Shown: positions 34,759-43,424 of the stretch, piece by piece
Layout of the letters: every line of letters begins with the position of its first letter
Position numbering within the stretch: the stretch's first letter is position 1
Assembly (NCBI RefSeq): GCF_013408745.1
Contig: NZ_JACCBJ010000001.1
Coordinates: forward strand, 1,922,001 to 1,986,000
Direction of reading: 5' to 3'
Source: Leifsonia soli
Lineage (GTDB): Bacteria > Actinomycetota > Actinomycetes > Actinomycetales > Microbacteriaceae
DNA: 64,000 nucleotides
Program-made: the position numbers and the translations under genes
The notes under the pieces: model-generated
Database searches by the model: none
The model's input: the letters and a program-made list of their open reading frames with translations, nothing else
Told to the model about the DNA's origin: nothing

Positions 34759-35930
34759 CCCTCCTGTCCGGCGCCGACGGAGGCCGTCGAGCGCGCGCCG
34801 GCGGCGTCACGCCCGGTGTCGCCGCCCTCGTTGACGTTGTGGCGGGTGACCGGGTTGCGCCGGGACAGCGCGTACAGCCCGAGACCCGCGATGAGCCCGA
34901 CCACGGCGACGCCGATGAGCCCAGCGATGCTGGCGGAGGCGATCCACGCCGCCAGACCGCCGACGAGCGCCGCGGCGGGAAGCGTCACCACCCAGGCCGT
35001 CGCGATGCGGCCGACGACGCCCCAGCGCACCGAGGCGAGCTTCCTGCCCAGCCCGCTGCCGACGACGGCTCCCGACGTGACCTGCGTGGTGGAGAGCGCG
35101 AAGCCGAGGTGCGACGAGACGAGGATGGTCGCCGCCGACGACGTCTCGGCTGCGAACCCCTGCGGCGCCTTCACGTCGGTGATCCGTTTGCCGACCGTCC
35201 GCATGATCCGCCAGCCGCCGAGGTAGGTGCCGAGCGCGATGGCGAGGCCGCAGGAGACGATCACCCAGAGCGGCGGAGCGCTCCCGGAGCCCAGGTAGCC
35301 GGCCGCGATCAGGGTCAGGGTGATGACCCCCATGGTCTTCTGGGCGTCGTTCGTGCCGTGTGCGAGCGAGACGAGGGAGGCGGACACGGTCTGGCCGTGC
35401 CGGAATCCGGTCTCCGCCCCGTGCACCCGCGCGTTGCGCGTGATGCGGTAGGCGGCGAAGGTGGCCACCAGGGCGACGCCGCCGGCCACCAGCGGCGACA
35501 GCAGCGCGGGCACGATGACCTTGCTCAGCAGCACGCCCCAGTCCACGGCGCCGAAGCCCGCGCCGATCACCGCTGCACCGATCAGGCCGCCGAACAGCGC
35601 GTGCGTCGAGCTCGACGGGAGGCCGAAGTACCAGGTGACCAGGTTCCACAGCACCGCGCCGACCAGCCCGGCGAAGATCATCGTCGGGGTGATGTCGACA
35701 CCCGACGACCCCTCTTTGATGACGCCGCCGGAGATGGTCTGGGCGACAGCGGTCGACAGGAAGGCGCCGACCAGATTCAGCACGGCCGAGATGAGGACGG
35801 CCGTCCGGGGTCTGAGGGCGCCGGTGGCGACGGAGGTCGCCATCGCGTTCGCGGTGTCGTGGAAGCCGTTCGTGAAGTCGAAGACGAGGGCGACGACGAT
35901 CACGGCGACGACCGTGACGATGATGTCCAT
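34755..35930 (-). CDS. pit: PiT-family inorganic phosphate transporter
   Basis: 391-residue low-affinity phosphate (or metal-phosphate) symporter with about ten helices. The two inverted PiT signatures are present: DFTNGFHDTANAMATSVATG near the N-terminus and SLAHGTNDAQKTMGVITL in the second half. ATG 35930 follows GGAAGGAA. A PHO-box-like direct repeat lies 67-88 bp upstream. A response regulator/kinase operon is encoded just upstream in the same direction. Confidence 0.95.
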   Translation of the reverse strand: MDIIVTVVAVIVVALVFDFTNGFHDTANAMATSVATGALRPRTAVLISAVLNLVGAFLSTAVAQTISGGVIKEGSSGVDITPTMIFAGLVGAVLWNLVTWYFGLPSSSTHALFGGLIGAAVIGAGFGAVDWGVLLSKVIVPALLSPLVAGGVALVATFAAYRITRNARVHGAETGFRHGQTVSASLVSLAHGTNDAQKTMGVITLTLIAAGYLGSGSAPPLWVIVSCGLAIALGTYLGGWRIMRTVGKRITDVKAPQGFAAETSSAATILVSSHLGFALSTTQVTSGAVVGSGLGRKLASVRWGVVGRIATAWVVTLPAAALVGGLAAWIASASIAGLIGVAVVGLIAGLGLYALSRRNPVTRHNVNEGGDTGRDAAGARSTASVGAGQEG

Positions 35931-35996
35931 CGGCGTTCCTTCCGGTGAGGCGGGCGCGCGCTGCGTCCATCCCCTGAGTACGCCGATCCCCGGCCG

Positions 35997-36018
35997 CGTT
36001 CGTGAACGGGGGATGAAT
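35997..36018 (-). promoter_or_regulatory. PHO-box-like direct repeat upstream of pit
   Basis: On the minus strand ATTCATCCCCC is followed directly by GTTCACGAACG, an 11-base-spaced repeat of the (G/A)TTCAYC type bound by PhoP in streptomycetes and relatives. The match of both units and the phosphate context support it; no phoP gene is in the window. Confidence 0.5.
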
Positions 36019-36023
36019 TCTGG

Positions 36024-37859
36024 TCAGGGAGTCTGCACCGGGATGGTCAGCTCGATGATGGTGCCGAGCCCCTCGACCGAGCGCACCTCCGCCCGGCCGG
36101 ACACGGCCTCCACCCGGTCGCGCAGCCCCTCCAGACCGCCGCCCGGCTCGATGCGGGCGCCGCCCTGGCCGTCGTCCTTGACGATGACCGTGACGGTCGA
36201 GTCGGAGCGCGTCACGCTGACCGTGCAGGTGCGCGCCCGCGCGTGCTTCGCCGCATTGGCGAGGGCCTCGGAGATGCAGTAGTAGATCGTCTCTTCGACG
36301 ACCTCGGGCAGCCGCTCGGCGATGTCGACGTGGACCTCGACGGGCACGTGGCTCCGGAGTCCCAGCTCGTCGATCGCCGAACGGAGGTCGCCGTCGGTGA
36401 GCACCGTCGGGTGGATGCCGCGGGCGAGCTCCCGCAGCTCGCGCAGGGCGTCGGCGAGCTGACCGGACGCGCGCTGCAGGTCCTCCGCGAGCTCCTGGTC
36501 GCCGTGCGCCTCGGCCTTCGCCGTAGCGATGCGCAGGCTGATGGCCAGCGACACGAGCTGCTGCTGGCTGCCGTCGTGCAGGTCGCGTTCCAGTCGCCTG
36601 CGGGCCAGGTAGCCTTCCTCGACGATGCGCAGACGGGACTCGCGGAGCTCCTGGATGGTGTGCTCCAGCCTCCCGCGCAGCCGGTCGTTGTCGACCGACA
36701 GCAGCAGGGCGGAGGACACGGCATCGAGCAGGCGGTCGTCCTGGCTGAGCGCGACATCGTGCTCGATCAGGGCGATCGGTCCCTGGTCCGAGTCGATCGC
36801 GAGCACCGACCGCCCCGGCCGGTCGGCCGGGCCCGCCTCGGGCATCGGCCTCCCGTCGCTGGTCTGGTAGCTCTGCAGCGGTTCATCCCACCAGAACACG
36901 CGCAGCGAGCCGTCGTGCAGCATCCGGGCGAGGCTCGACTCCCACAGCCCGCGGTCGACCTTGTCGCGCGCGACGATGACGAGGTCGGCCATCCGCGAGC
37001 GCAGACCCCGCGCGTAGAGCACGCCTCCGACGAAGGCCGGAGGGATGAGCGCGATCGCCACCGGCGGGACGAACTGCAACCAGCCGCCGTCCCAGCCGAA
37101 CGCGAAGCTCAGCGAGTCCTGCACGGTGCCGTAGCACCACAGCAGGATGGCGAGCGGCATCACGAATGCCACGCGGCGCGCCGGGAGCGAGCTGGTGAAC
37201 CAGCGCGCGATCAGCCGGGCCGCGACGGTGAGCATGAGCGCGAGCCCGACGAACCGCCACGCGAGTCCCAGCCAGTAGTCGGCCGAGTCGCTCGGAAGAG
37301 CCGCGTACGGGTTCATCGCGCAGCCGCATTCGGCGGGGACGGGCGAGGAGAAGAGCAGGGTACCTCCGAGGCGCACGGCGAAGGCGATGGAGATGGCGAG
37401 CAGGATGGCCCGGTCGAAGCGCGCCGCCAGGCGTCCGGTCGGGTAGCAGAGCACGAGCAGACCGACGAACACCGCCCACAAGTCCGTCGCCCCTTGAACC
37501 CACGGCCAGACCCAGCCCCACGGCCGGAGCAGTGGATACCAGGCGCCCGCCGACCAGAAGAATGCGGCGCCGACCATGAGCCAGCCGGGGATCGGGCTCC
37601 GCACGATGCGCCAGGCGATGACCGCGCAGACCACATAGACGACCGCGACGGAGACGAAGACGATGGCCCACCCGACTCCCGACGGCCGCGGTCCGTAGTC
37701 GCCGGTGATCGCGCTCATCACCTGCGCGGTGACGTTGGAAGCGATCGTCACCGTGACGGCCAGCGCGCGCAGGATCAGCCGTGCCGCCCCCGGGCGTGCG
37801 GGCCTCGCATCCACGCCGCCGACCGCGGCCTCCGGACGCGCGGTGTGCGCGACATCCAT
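36024..37859 (-). CDS. Sensor histidine kinase, HisKA_3 (NarL-system) type
   Basis: 611-residue membrane kinase. Residues about 25-290 hold eight or so helices in two blocks, then a GAF-like region (about 300-400), the dimerisation/phosphoacceptor motif RRRLERDLHDGSQQQLVSL with the phospho-His, and an HATPase_c domain with EALANAAKHARA (N box) and DDGQGG. The signal is unknown. ATG 37859 lies four bases after the NarL-type regulator stop, giving a three-gene operon RR-RR-HK. Confidence 0.92.
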   Translation of the reverse strand: MDVAHTARPEAAVGGVDARPARPGAARLILRALAVTVTIASNVTAQVMSAITGDYGPRPSGVGWAIVFVSVAVVYVVCAVIAWRIVRSPIPGWLMVGAAFFWSAGAWYPLLRPWGWVWPWVQGATDLWAVFVGLLVLCYPTGRLAARFDRAILLAISIAFAVRLGGTLLFSSPVPAECGCAMNPYAALPSDSADYWLGLAWRFVGLALMLTVAARLIARWFTSSLPARRVAFVMPLAILLWCYGTVQDSLSFAFGWDGGWLQFVPPVAIALIPPAFVGGVLYARGLRSRMADLVIVARDKVDRGLWESSLARMLHDGSLRVFWWDEPLQSYQTSDGRPMPEAGPADRPGRSVLAIDSDQGPIALIEHDVALSQDDRLLDAVSSALLLSVDNDRLRGRLEHTIQELRESRLRIVEEGYLARRRLERDLHDGSQQQLVSLAISLRIATAKAEAHGDQELAEDLQRASGQLADALRELRELARGIHPTVLTDGDLRSAIDELGLRSHVPVEVHVDIAERLPEVVEETIYYCISEALANAAKHARARTCTVSVTRSDSTVTVIVKDDGQGGARIEPGGGLEGLRDRVEAVSGRAEVRSVEGLGTIIELTIPVQTP

Positions 37860-37863
37860 GGGC

Positions 37864-38547
37864 TCAGGAGTCCCGGCCGAGGAAGCGCAGCACCGCGAGC
37901 ACCCGGCGGTGACCCTCGGCGGAGTCCTCCACGCCCAGCTTCGCCATGATGTGCCCGATGTGCGACTCGACGGTGCGCAGGCTGAGGTGCAATTCGGTCG
38001 CGATGCCGACGTTCGATCGTCCTTCGGCCATCAGCCGCAGCACGTCGCGCTCCCGCGAGGACAGCGCTTCGACCGTCGCCTCCGACGAGCGCGCGGTGAC
38101 GAGGAGCTGCACGACTTCGGGGTCGACGACGGAGCCGCCGCGCGCGACGGTCCGGACCGCGGTGACGAGGGTGTCCGCGTCGGCGACGCGGTCCTTCAGC
38201 AGGTACCCGGTGCCGCTGCCGGCGCTCATCGCCCGGATCGCGTACGACGCCGTGGTGTACATGGAGAGCAGCAGGATGCCGGCACGGGAGCCGTCGGCGC
38301 GCAAGCGTTCGAGCGCTCGCAGCCCCTCATCCGTGTGAGTGGGCGGCATCTTGATGTCGAGGACGATCGCGTCGACGTCCCCGTCGGACCCGACGGCGCG
38401 CAGGAGTTCCTCGGCGGTGTCCACCGAGGCGACGACCTCCATACCGCCCGCGCGCAGGATCTGTCCGATCCCCTCGCGCAGCAGGACTGCATCGTCGGCG
38501 ACGGCCACTCTGAGCGCGCGAGACTCGACAGTCTGTCCCCCGCTCAC
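37864..38547 (-). CDS. NarL/LuxR-family response regulator
   Basis: 227-residue regulator. Receiver domain at about 12-130 with acidic pair D18-D19, phospho-acceptor in VLDIKMP and Lys in GYLLKD; LuxR-type HTH at about 160-220 (LSSRERDVLRLMAEGRSNVGIATEL, then LSLRTVESHIGHIMAKLGV). GTG 38547. It is the cognate partner of the kinase 4 bp downstream. Confidence 0.93.
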   Translation of the reverse strand: MSGGQTVESRALRVAVADDAVLLREGIGQILRAGGMEVVASVDTAEELLRAVGSDGDVDAIVLDIKMPPTHTDEGLRALERLRADGSRAGILLLSMYTTASYAIRAMSAGSGTGYLLKDRVADADTLVTAVRTVARGGSVVDPEVVQLLVTARSSEATVEALSSRERDVLRLMAEGRSNVGIATELHLSLRTVESHIGHIMAKLGVEDSAEGHRRVLAVLRFLGRDS

Positions 38548-38551
38548 GCGC

Positions 38552-38899
38552 TTACCTTAGCAGGGTGCGGATCGCCTCACCGGTCAGCTCGTCCTTGTTG
38601 ATGAATCCCTCCGCACCGCTATCGGCGACGCGTCGTCCGTAGTCGGTCGCGGACCGGCTCGAGGTGAGCACGACGGCGGCTCCGGTCGCCCGCATCGCCG
38701 GCACGATGTCGAAGCCGCTGGCGTCGGGCAGGCCGATGTCGAGCAGCACGACGTCGGGGGCGAGACGGCGGCTCAGCTCGATGCCGCCGGCCGCGGTCGC
38801 ACTGTCGCCGACCACCATGAAGCTCTCCAGGCGGAGCAGCTCCGCCGCCTGTTCGCGGAACCGCTCGTGGTCGTCGACGATCACAACGCGGAGGTACAT
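38552..38899 (-). CDS. Stand-alone receiver-domain response regulator
   Basis: 115-residue CheY-like protein with no output domain. The phosphorylation site is intact: D9-D10, D54 in VVLLDIGLPD, T79/S80 and K102. ATG 38899 is chosen since the receiver begins at once (MYLRVVIVDDHERF) and the longer frame upstream adds unrelated sequence. It is the first gene of the RR-RR-HK operon and may act as a phosphate sink or competitor for the kinase. Confidence 0.85.
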   Translation of the reverse strand: MYLRVVIVDDHERFREQAAELLRLESFMVVGDSATAAGGIELSRRLAPDVVLLDIGLPDASGFDIVPAMRATGAAVVLTSSRSATDYGRRVADSGAEGFINKDELTGEAIRTLLR

Positions 38900-39078
38900 G
38901 GCACCATCATCTCCGCACGCACCCCGAGGTTCATCCGTGCTTCCACGCAATCGGAATGAGGTGACCCCCCGGATGTGGGCCATCAGGGGCAGGACCAGGA
39001 TGTGAGACAACCTCATCGACCCGAACGATGGGGTCGCCCGCCGCAGAGCGGGCCGCAGTTCCACCCGAGGAGATGGCG

Positions 39079-40131
39079 ATGTCCACCGCGACCCGAACCG
39101 CCGACCCGACCGGCACCGCTGCCGTCCTCACGGACGCGGCGACCGGGGCGGTCGCGGTGGACGGCCGTCCCTCCGGGCGCGGGCGGCGCGGTGGCCCCGA
39201 ACTGCCCGTCGTCGTCATCGACCTGGCGCGCGCTGCCCGCCGCTTCCGCGACCTGCGCGAGGCGTTCCCCTGGGTGGACGTGCACTACGACGTCAGCGCG
39301 CTCGCGCATCCTGCTCTGCTCGGCACCATCTCGGCGGAGGGCGCCGGCTTCACGATCACGCACGAAGCGGCCCTCCCCGCCCTGCGCCGGGTGGATGCCG
39401 ACCTCGGCCGGGTGCTGCATGCGACTCCCGGCGCCCGCTGGCTGCAGCGGCGCTCCGCCTGGGCGGCCGGCGTCCGGCTGTTCGTCGTCGATGACCCGTA
39501 CGACCTCGATACCTTCGTGTCCGCTCCGGCCGGAACGGCCGTGCTGCTGCGGGTCGACCCGGGCATCGCCGTTCCCGTCGCGCGACATGCGTCGGCTCTC
39601 GGAGTACAGGTGGCCGGGCTGTCGCTCCCCGTCGCCGCCGCGACGGGCGCATCCGACCTCGTCGCGCTGCTGCAGCGCGCCGTGCGGGCGAGCAGCGACG
39701 TCGCGGCGGCCACGGGCCGCCGCCTGGAACTCCTCGACCTCGGCGACACCTTCTCGGACGGCACCGCGATCCGCCCGGCGGAATGGCCGGCGCTGGCCCG
39801 CACCGTCCGCTCGCTCGTCGCGCCGGCGACATCCCGCACCACCGTGCTGGCGACGGCCGGGCGCGCGCTGGTGAGCGACTGCATCACCGTCTCCGCCGGT
39901 GGCGGCGAGCACTACGCGGACGGCGCGACGGCGAGCGCCTGCATCGACGCGGGCTGCGAGGTGGTCGTGCTGCGCGAGGGGATGCGCGACGGCATCCTGT
40001 CGCGCCTGCCCCTCTTCCGCACGGCACCGGCCCGCGAAGGCGCCACGATGCGCCGCACTCCGCACGCCCGCGGCGGCCACCGCACGCTGCGTCCCTCCCG
40101 GGCGCGTTCGACCTGGTCCCCGGCCGGCTGA
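39079..40131 (+). CDS. Fold-type III PLP decarboxylase/racemase-like protein lacking PLP residues
   Basis: 350-residue protein with the barrel pattern of ornithine/diaminopimelate decarboxylases: FPWVDVHYDVSALAHPALL (about 63-81), GAGFTITHEAAL, RVLHATPGA, VAGLSLPVA and ELLDLGDTFSDG. The key residues are changed: the YAVK lysine aligns with Ser73, the HVGSG histidine with Pro184, GGGFPG with GDTFSD and EPGR with TAGR. It is thus predicted not to bind PLP. ATG 39079 follows GAGGAG. Divergent from the two-component operon. A sensor, binding or regulatory role is possible; unknown. Confidence 0.75.
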   Translation: MSTATRTADPTGTAAVLTDAATGAVAVDGRPSGRGRRGGPELPVVVIDLARAARRFRDLREAFPWVDVHYDVSALAHPALLGTISAEGAGFTITHEAALPALRRVDADLGRVLHATPGARWLQRRSAWAAGVRLFVVDDPYDLDTFVSAPAGTAVLLRVDPGIAVPVARHASALGVQVAGLSLPVAAATGASDLVALLQRAVRASSDVAAATGRRLELLDLGDTFSDGTAIRPAEWPALARTVRSLVAPATSRTTVLATAGRALVSDCITVSAGGGEHYADGATASACIDAGCEVVVLREGMRDGILSRLPLFRTAPAREGATMRRTPHARGGHRTLRPSRARSTWSPAG

Positions 40132-40161
40132 TCCAACCCCTCCCCGGCCGGAGAGCGGCGA

Positions 40162-40192
40162 CGGGGACCACGGGAGCCTCCCGTGGTCCCCG
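40162..40192. terminator. Hairpin terminator after the decarboxylase-like gene
   Basis: Perfect 14-bp arms (40162-40175 and 40179-40192), 3-base loop, at a convergent junction. Shares the core GGGGACCACGGG with the hairpin at 41555. Confidence 0.8.
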
Positions 40193-40212
40193 CCGGAAAT
40201 GGCTGCCGGTCG

Positions 40213-40455
40213 TCAGGAGTTATTGGCCGCACGAGACTCCCTGTTCTTGAGCAGCTTCCCAGAACGAGATCGGCGAAGTCGCTGCCCTGAGAAGTACAGG
40301 CCCGGCCAAAGCAGGCCGCCAATAAGCGTCCACGTGAAAGACGTAGCGAGCGCAACCTGTAAAGCAACAAAGGCCGCGCCTGAAAGCAACCCGACGACGA
40401 AGTCCTCTACAAGGTAATAGAGCGGAGACTTCGCGGCATCAGCATTTGACGTCAT
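40213..40455 (-). CDS. Small two-helix membrane protein, immunity-like candidate
   Basis: 80-residue protein with helices at about 17-38 and 41-57 and a very basic tail (GQRLRRSRSGKLLKNRESR). ATG 40455 lies inside the 3' end of the secreted-protein gene, a 17-base overlap in another frame, which ties their translation together. Base composition is clearly lower in GC than the surroundings. Not recognised. Its partner is a secreted protein with a cysteine-rich hydrophobic tail, so an immunity role is inferred from arrangement only. Confidence 0.6.
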   Translation of the reverse strand: MTSNADAAKSPLYYLVEDFVVGLLSGAAFVALQVALATSFTWTLIGGLLWPGLYFSGQRLRRSRSGKLLKNRESRAANNS

Positions 40456-41371
40456 AGATCAACCCCGGTCCTACGTAGGGAAAATTCAACTGCATGCAGC
40501 GACCGGCTTTGGCGGCATTCCGCGCGGCAGTCGCCACGATATGCAGTCCGATCGCTGCAATCCCGCCGCAGACGGCAGCACCGGCAACGCCCCCGGCTAT
40601 CGCACATGCAAAGCTCAGAGCCTGGGCATCACTAGTGAAATCTGCCATATGCCTTGTTTCCGATTTGTTGTACGTAATCGTGCGCCCCCACCACAACCAC
40701 GTCACTGACGGGTCCGCTACAACAGGAAAAACCGTGGTGGCGGCGAAATCGATCACCTGTGTCAGCGCGCTTCCTTGTACCTCGTAGTGAGTCAGGACAG
40801 CGTTGCCGTTGGCGTCCTTCGCCCACGGGGCGGCGACGGCGAGCGACGGTACTCCGTCTGGCGTCACGACCGAAGCAGACCCGTCCTCGTTGAGCTGGAG
40901 GTGCTGGCCTGCCGGCACACTGATCGGGTAGTCATACCGCTTCGGTGCGGAAGCGTCCTCGATCACGGTGTTGATCTGCACGTTGCCGTCCCTTTGGACG
41001 ACCGGGACAGTGGTCGAGCCGTTGTTGTTGTCGTACGACACGACACCCGATTTCTGCACACTCGCGTCACCAGCGTTCCGCGCGAACGGCAGGCCGATCG
41101 ACACCACTTGCGAGCCGCTGCCGAGGGAGATACCTGCAGCCGGATCAACCGGCACCGTCACATCGGTACCAGCAATGGCCGCCGCCACCGCGTCCGTTCC
41201 TGTATCGGTTGTGGGCACCGACGCAGCGTTCGCGACAGTGTCCGGCGACGCCGCAGCAACTGCCGCCATCGGATCTGTCTCAGCAGCGTTCGCGGGCGTC
41301 ACTCCCACCAACGCCACACCAACGGCGCATGCAATCGCAATTCCGGCCGAAATGAGCTTTCGCACATCCAT
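40439..41371 (-). CDS. Secreted protein with C-terminal Cys-rich hydrophobic module; toxin/bacteriocin-like candidate
   Basis: 310-residue protein of unknown function. A Sec signal peptide (residues 1-29, ending ANA) is followed by an Ala/Thr-rich stretch, a beta-rich middle domain (about 80-215) ending in TVFPVVADPS, and an 86-residue tail. The tail holds all mature-protein cysteines (C256, C268, C292, C310, the last being the terminal residue) and a Gly/Ala-rich hydrophobic helix pair. ATG 41371 is preceded by AGGAAAGGGA. Lower GC than its neighbours suggests transfer. The operator-like GTTCAG-N2-CTGAAC lies 21 bp upstream. Confidence 0.65.
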   Translation of the reverse strand: MDVRKLISAGIAIACAVGVALVGVTPANAAETDPMAAVAAASPDTVANAASVPTTDTGTDAVAAAIAGTDVTVPVDPAAGISLGSGSQVVSIGLPFARNAGDASVQKSGVVSYDNNNGSTTVPVVQRDGNVQINTVIEDASAPKRYDYPISVPAGQHLQLNEDGSASVVTPDGVPSLAVAAPWAKDANGNAVLTHYEVQGSALTQVIDFAATTVFPVVADPSVTWLWWGRTITYNKSETRHMADFTSDAQALSFACAIAGGVAGAAVCGGIAAIGLHIVATAARNAAKAGRCMQLNFPYVGPGLIYDVKC

Positions 41372-41391
41372 AAACGTCGTCCCTTTCCTCG

Positions 41392-41405
41392 TTCAGCACT
41401 GAACG
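41392..41405. promoter_or_regulatory. Palindrome GTTCAGCACTGAAC upstream of the secreted-protein gene
   Basis: Six-base perfect arms with a two-base centre, just upstream of the ribosome site. Could bind an XRE- or TetR-type repressor; none is encoded nearby. Confidence 0.4.
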
Positions 41406-41554
41406 GCGACGACATATGTCCTCTACCCGGAGGAAGCCGGCGAGGTCGAAGCAGTCATCGACACGGAGAGAAAATCCCCCACCCGTTAAGACGCACTCGT
41501 GCTCCGAACATGACGCTGCTCGTCGCCAACCGGGACAGCCCTCCCCTAACGTGC

Positions 41555-41590
41555 GGAGGGGACCACGGGACCTTCCCCGTGGTCCCCTCC
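41555..41590. terminator. Hairpin terminator after the ABC exporter operon
   Basis: Perfect 15-bp arms (41555-41569 and 41576-41590) with a 6-base loop, just beyond the exporter stop. Its core matches the hairpin at 40162. The rest of the 238-bp gap 41372-41609 holds only the palindrome at 41392. Confidence 0.8.
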
Positions 41591-41609
41591 GGACCCGCGA
41601 CCGCGGCCG

Positions 41610-43424
41610 CTACACGAGCGAGTCGCGCCAGGCGGCGTGCAGCTGGGCGAAGCGGCCGGTGCCCGCGATCAGATCGTCGGGCGTGCCGTCCTCGACCACA
41701 CGGCCGTGCTCCATGACGAGCACCCGGTCGGCGATCGCGACCGTCGACAGACGGTGCGCGATGATCACGGCCGTCCGGTCGGCGAGCAGCGTCTGCAGCG
41801 CCTCCTGCACCAGGCGCTCGCTCGGGATGTCGAGCGAGCTCGTCGCCTCGTCCAGGATGAGCACGGCCGGGTCCGCGAGGAACGCCCGGGCGAACGAGAT
41901 CAGCTGACGCTGACCGGCGGAGACGCGGCCGCCGCGCTTGTTCACGTCGGTGTCGTACCCGTTGGGCAGACCCTCGATGAACTCGTGCGCGCCGACGGCC
42001 TCCGCCGCCCGCACGATCTCGTCGCGCGTCGCATCCGGCTTGCCCAGGGCGATGTTGTCGGCGACGGAGCCGCTGAACAGGTACGCCTCCTGCGTCACCA
42101 TCACGATCGCCCTGCGGAGATCCTTCGGGTGCAGGTCGCGCAGGTCGACGCCGTCCAGCTTCACCGCGCCCGCCGTCGGGTCGTAGAAGCGCGAGATCAG
42201 CTTCGCGAGCGTCGACTTGCCCGCGCCGGTCGAACCGACCAGCGCGACCGTCTGCCCTGCCGGGATGTCGAGCGTGAACTCCGGCAGGATGACGCGGTCC
42301 TTCTTGTAGGCGAACGACACCTCGTCGAAGCTCACGTGCCCCTGCGCCGACCACAGGTCGACCGGCCGCACCGGATCCGGAACGCTGGGCTCCTCCTCCA
42401 GGACGCCGGAGATCTTCTCCAGCGCCGCGGCGGCCGACTGGTAGGAGTTGTAGAACATCGCCATCTCCTCCATCGGGTCGAAGAAGCGCCGCGTGTACAG
42501 GAGCACCGCGAGCAGCACGCCGATCGCAAGCTGGCCGTCGGCGACGCGGAAGCCGCCCACCAGCAGCACGACGCCGACCGTCACGTTGCCGATCATCACG
42601 AGGCCGGGGTCGAAGATCCCGAACAGCTGGATGACGCGGGCGTTCACGTCGCGGTACTCCTCGACCAGACCGCCGAAGTCCTTCTCGTTGCGCTTCTCCT
42701 TGCGGAACGCCTTGACCGCACGGATGCCGGTCATGGTCTCCACGAAGTGCACGATCAGCTTCGCCGACGCCACCCGCGAGATGCGGAACAGCACCTGCGA
42801 GCGCTTCTGGAACCACCGCGTCAGCAGGTACAGCGGCACCAGCGACACCAGCAGCACGACACCGCTCACCCAGTCGATCGAGAACAGCGCGATCGCGATG
42901 AACAGCATGTACAGGAAGCCCTGGACCAGCTGGTTGATGCCCGAGTCGAGCAGCTCCCGGATGGAGTCCAGGTCGCTCGTCTGGCGCGAGATGATCCGGC
43001 CGGAGGTGTACGACTCGTGGAACTCCAGCGACAGCTTCTGCGTGTGCAGGAACACCCGCTTGCGCAGGTCGAGCAGGATGGCCTGGCTGATCCGCGCACT
43101 CAGCACCGTGTACCAGGCGATGAGCGCGGCGCCGATGACGCCGGTGACCAGGTAGGCGGCACCGGCGGCTGCCAGCGGGAACCAGTCCTGCTTCAGCAGC
43201 GCCGGGAGGCCGTTGTCGATGCCGAAAGCGATGATGGCGGGGCCGGCCACCTGGGCGGCCGTGCTCACGACGACCACGACGGCCGTCAGCGCGAGCCGCA
43301 CCCGCAGCGGGTGCAGCAGGGAGCCCAGCAGGCGCAGCGAACGGCGCCGGACCTGCCTGCTCTCCTCCTTGCTGAGGTCGTTGCGCTCCTCGCCTTCGAC
43401 ACCCAGGACGGTCGTGGTGCTCAC
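41610..43424 (-). CDS. ABC exporter half-transporter B (consensus Walker B)
   Basis: 604-residue TMD-NBD fusion. Six helices span about residues 35-330; the nucleotide domain has Walker [11 protein letters not shown]-loop VTQEAYLF, signature VSAGQRQL (in place of LSGGQ), Walker [13 protein letters not shown] with catalytic Glu, and H-loop AHRLST. GTG 43424 overlaps the partner gene by four bases. It pairs with the upstream half as a heterodimer of the BmrCD/TM287-288 kind, exporting drugs, lipids or peptides. Confidence 0.92.
   Translation of the reverse strand: MSTTTVLGVEGEERNDLSKEESRQVRRRSLRLLGSLLHPLRVRLALTAVVVVVSTAAQVAGPAIIAFGIDNGLPALLKQDWFPLAAAGAAYLVTGVIGAALIAWYTVLSARISQAILLDLRKRVFLHTQKLSLEFHESYTSGRIISRQTSDLDSIRELLDSGINQLVQGFLYMLFIAIALFSIDWVSGVVLLVSLVPLYLLTRWFQKRSQVLFRISRVASAKLIVHFVETMTGIRAVKAFRKEKRNEKDFGGLVEEYRDVNARVIQLFGIFDPGLVMIGNVTVGVVLLVGGFRVADGQLAIGVLLAVLLYTRRFFDPMEEMAMFYNSYQSAAAALEKISGVLEEEPSVPDPVRPVDLWSAQGHVSFDEVSFAYKKDRVILPEFTLDIPAGQTVALVGSTGAGKSTLAKLISRFYDPTAGAVKLDGVDLRDLHPKDLRRAIVMVTQEAYLFSGSVADNIALGKPDATRDEIVRAAEAVGAHEFIEGLPNGYDTDVNKRGGRVSAGQRQLISFARAFLADPAVLILDEATSSLDIPSERLVQEALQTLLADRTAVIIAHRLSTVAIADRVLVMEHGRVVEDGTPDDLIAGTGRFAQLHAAWRDSLV

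Noticed and set aside
41392..41405. LexA (SOS) box reading of GTTCAGCACTGAAC
   Set aside because: Gram-positive LexA sites have GAAC-N4-GTTC order; here the halves are reversed.
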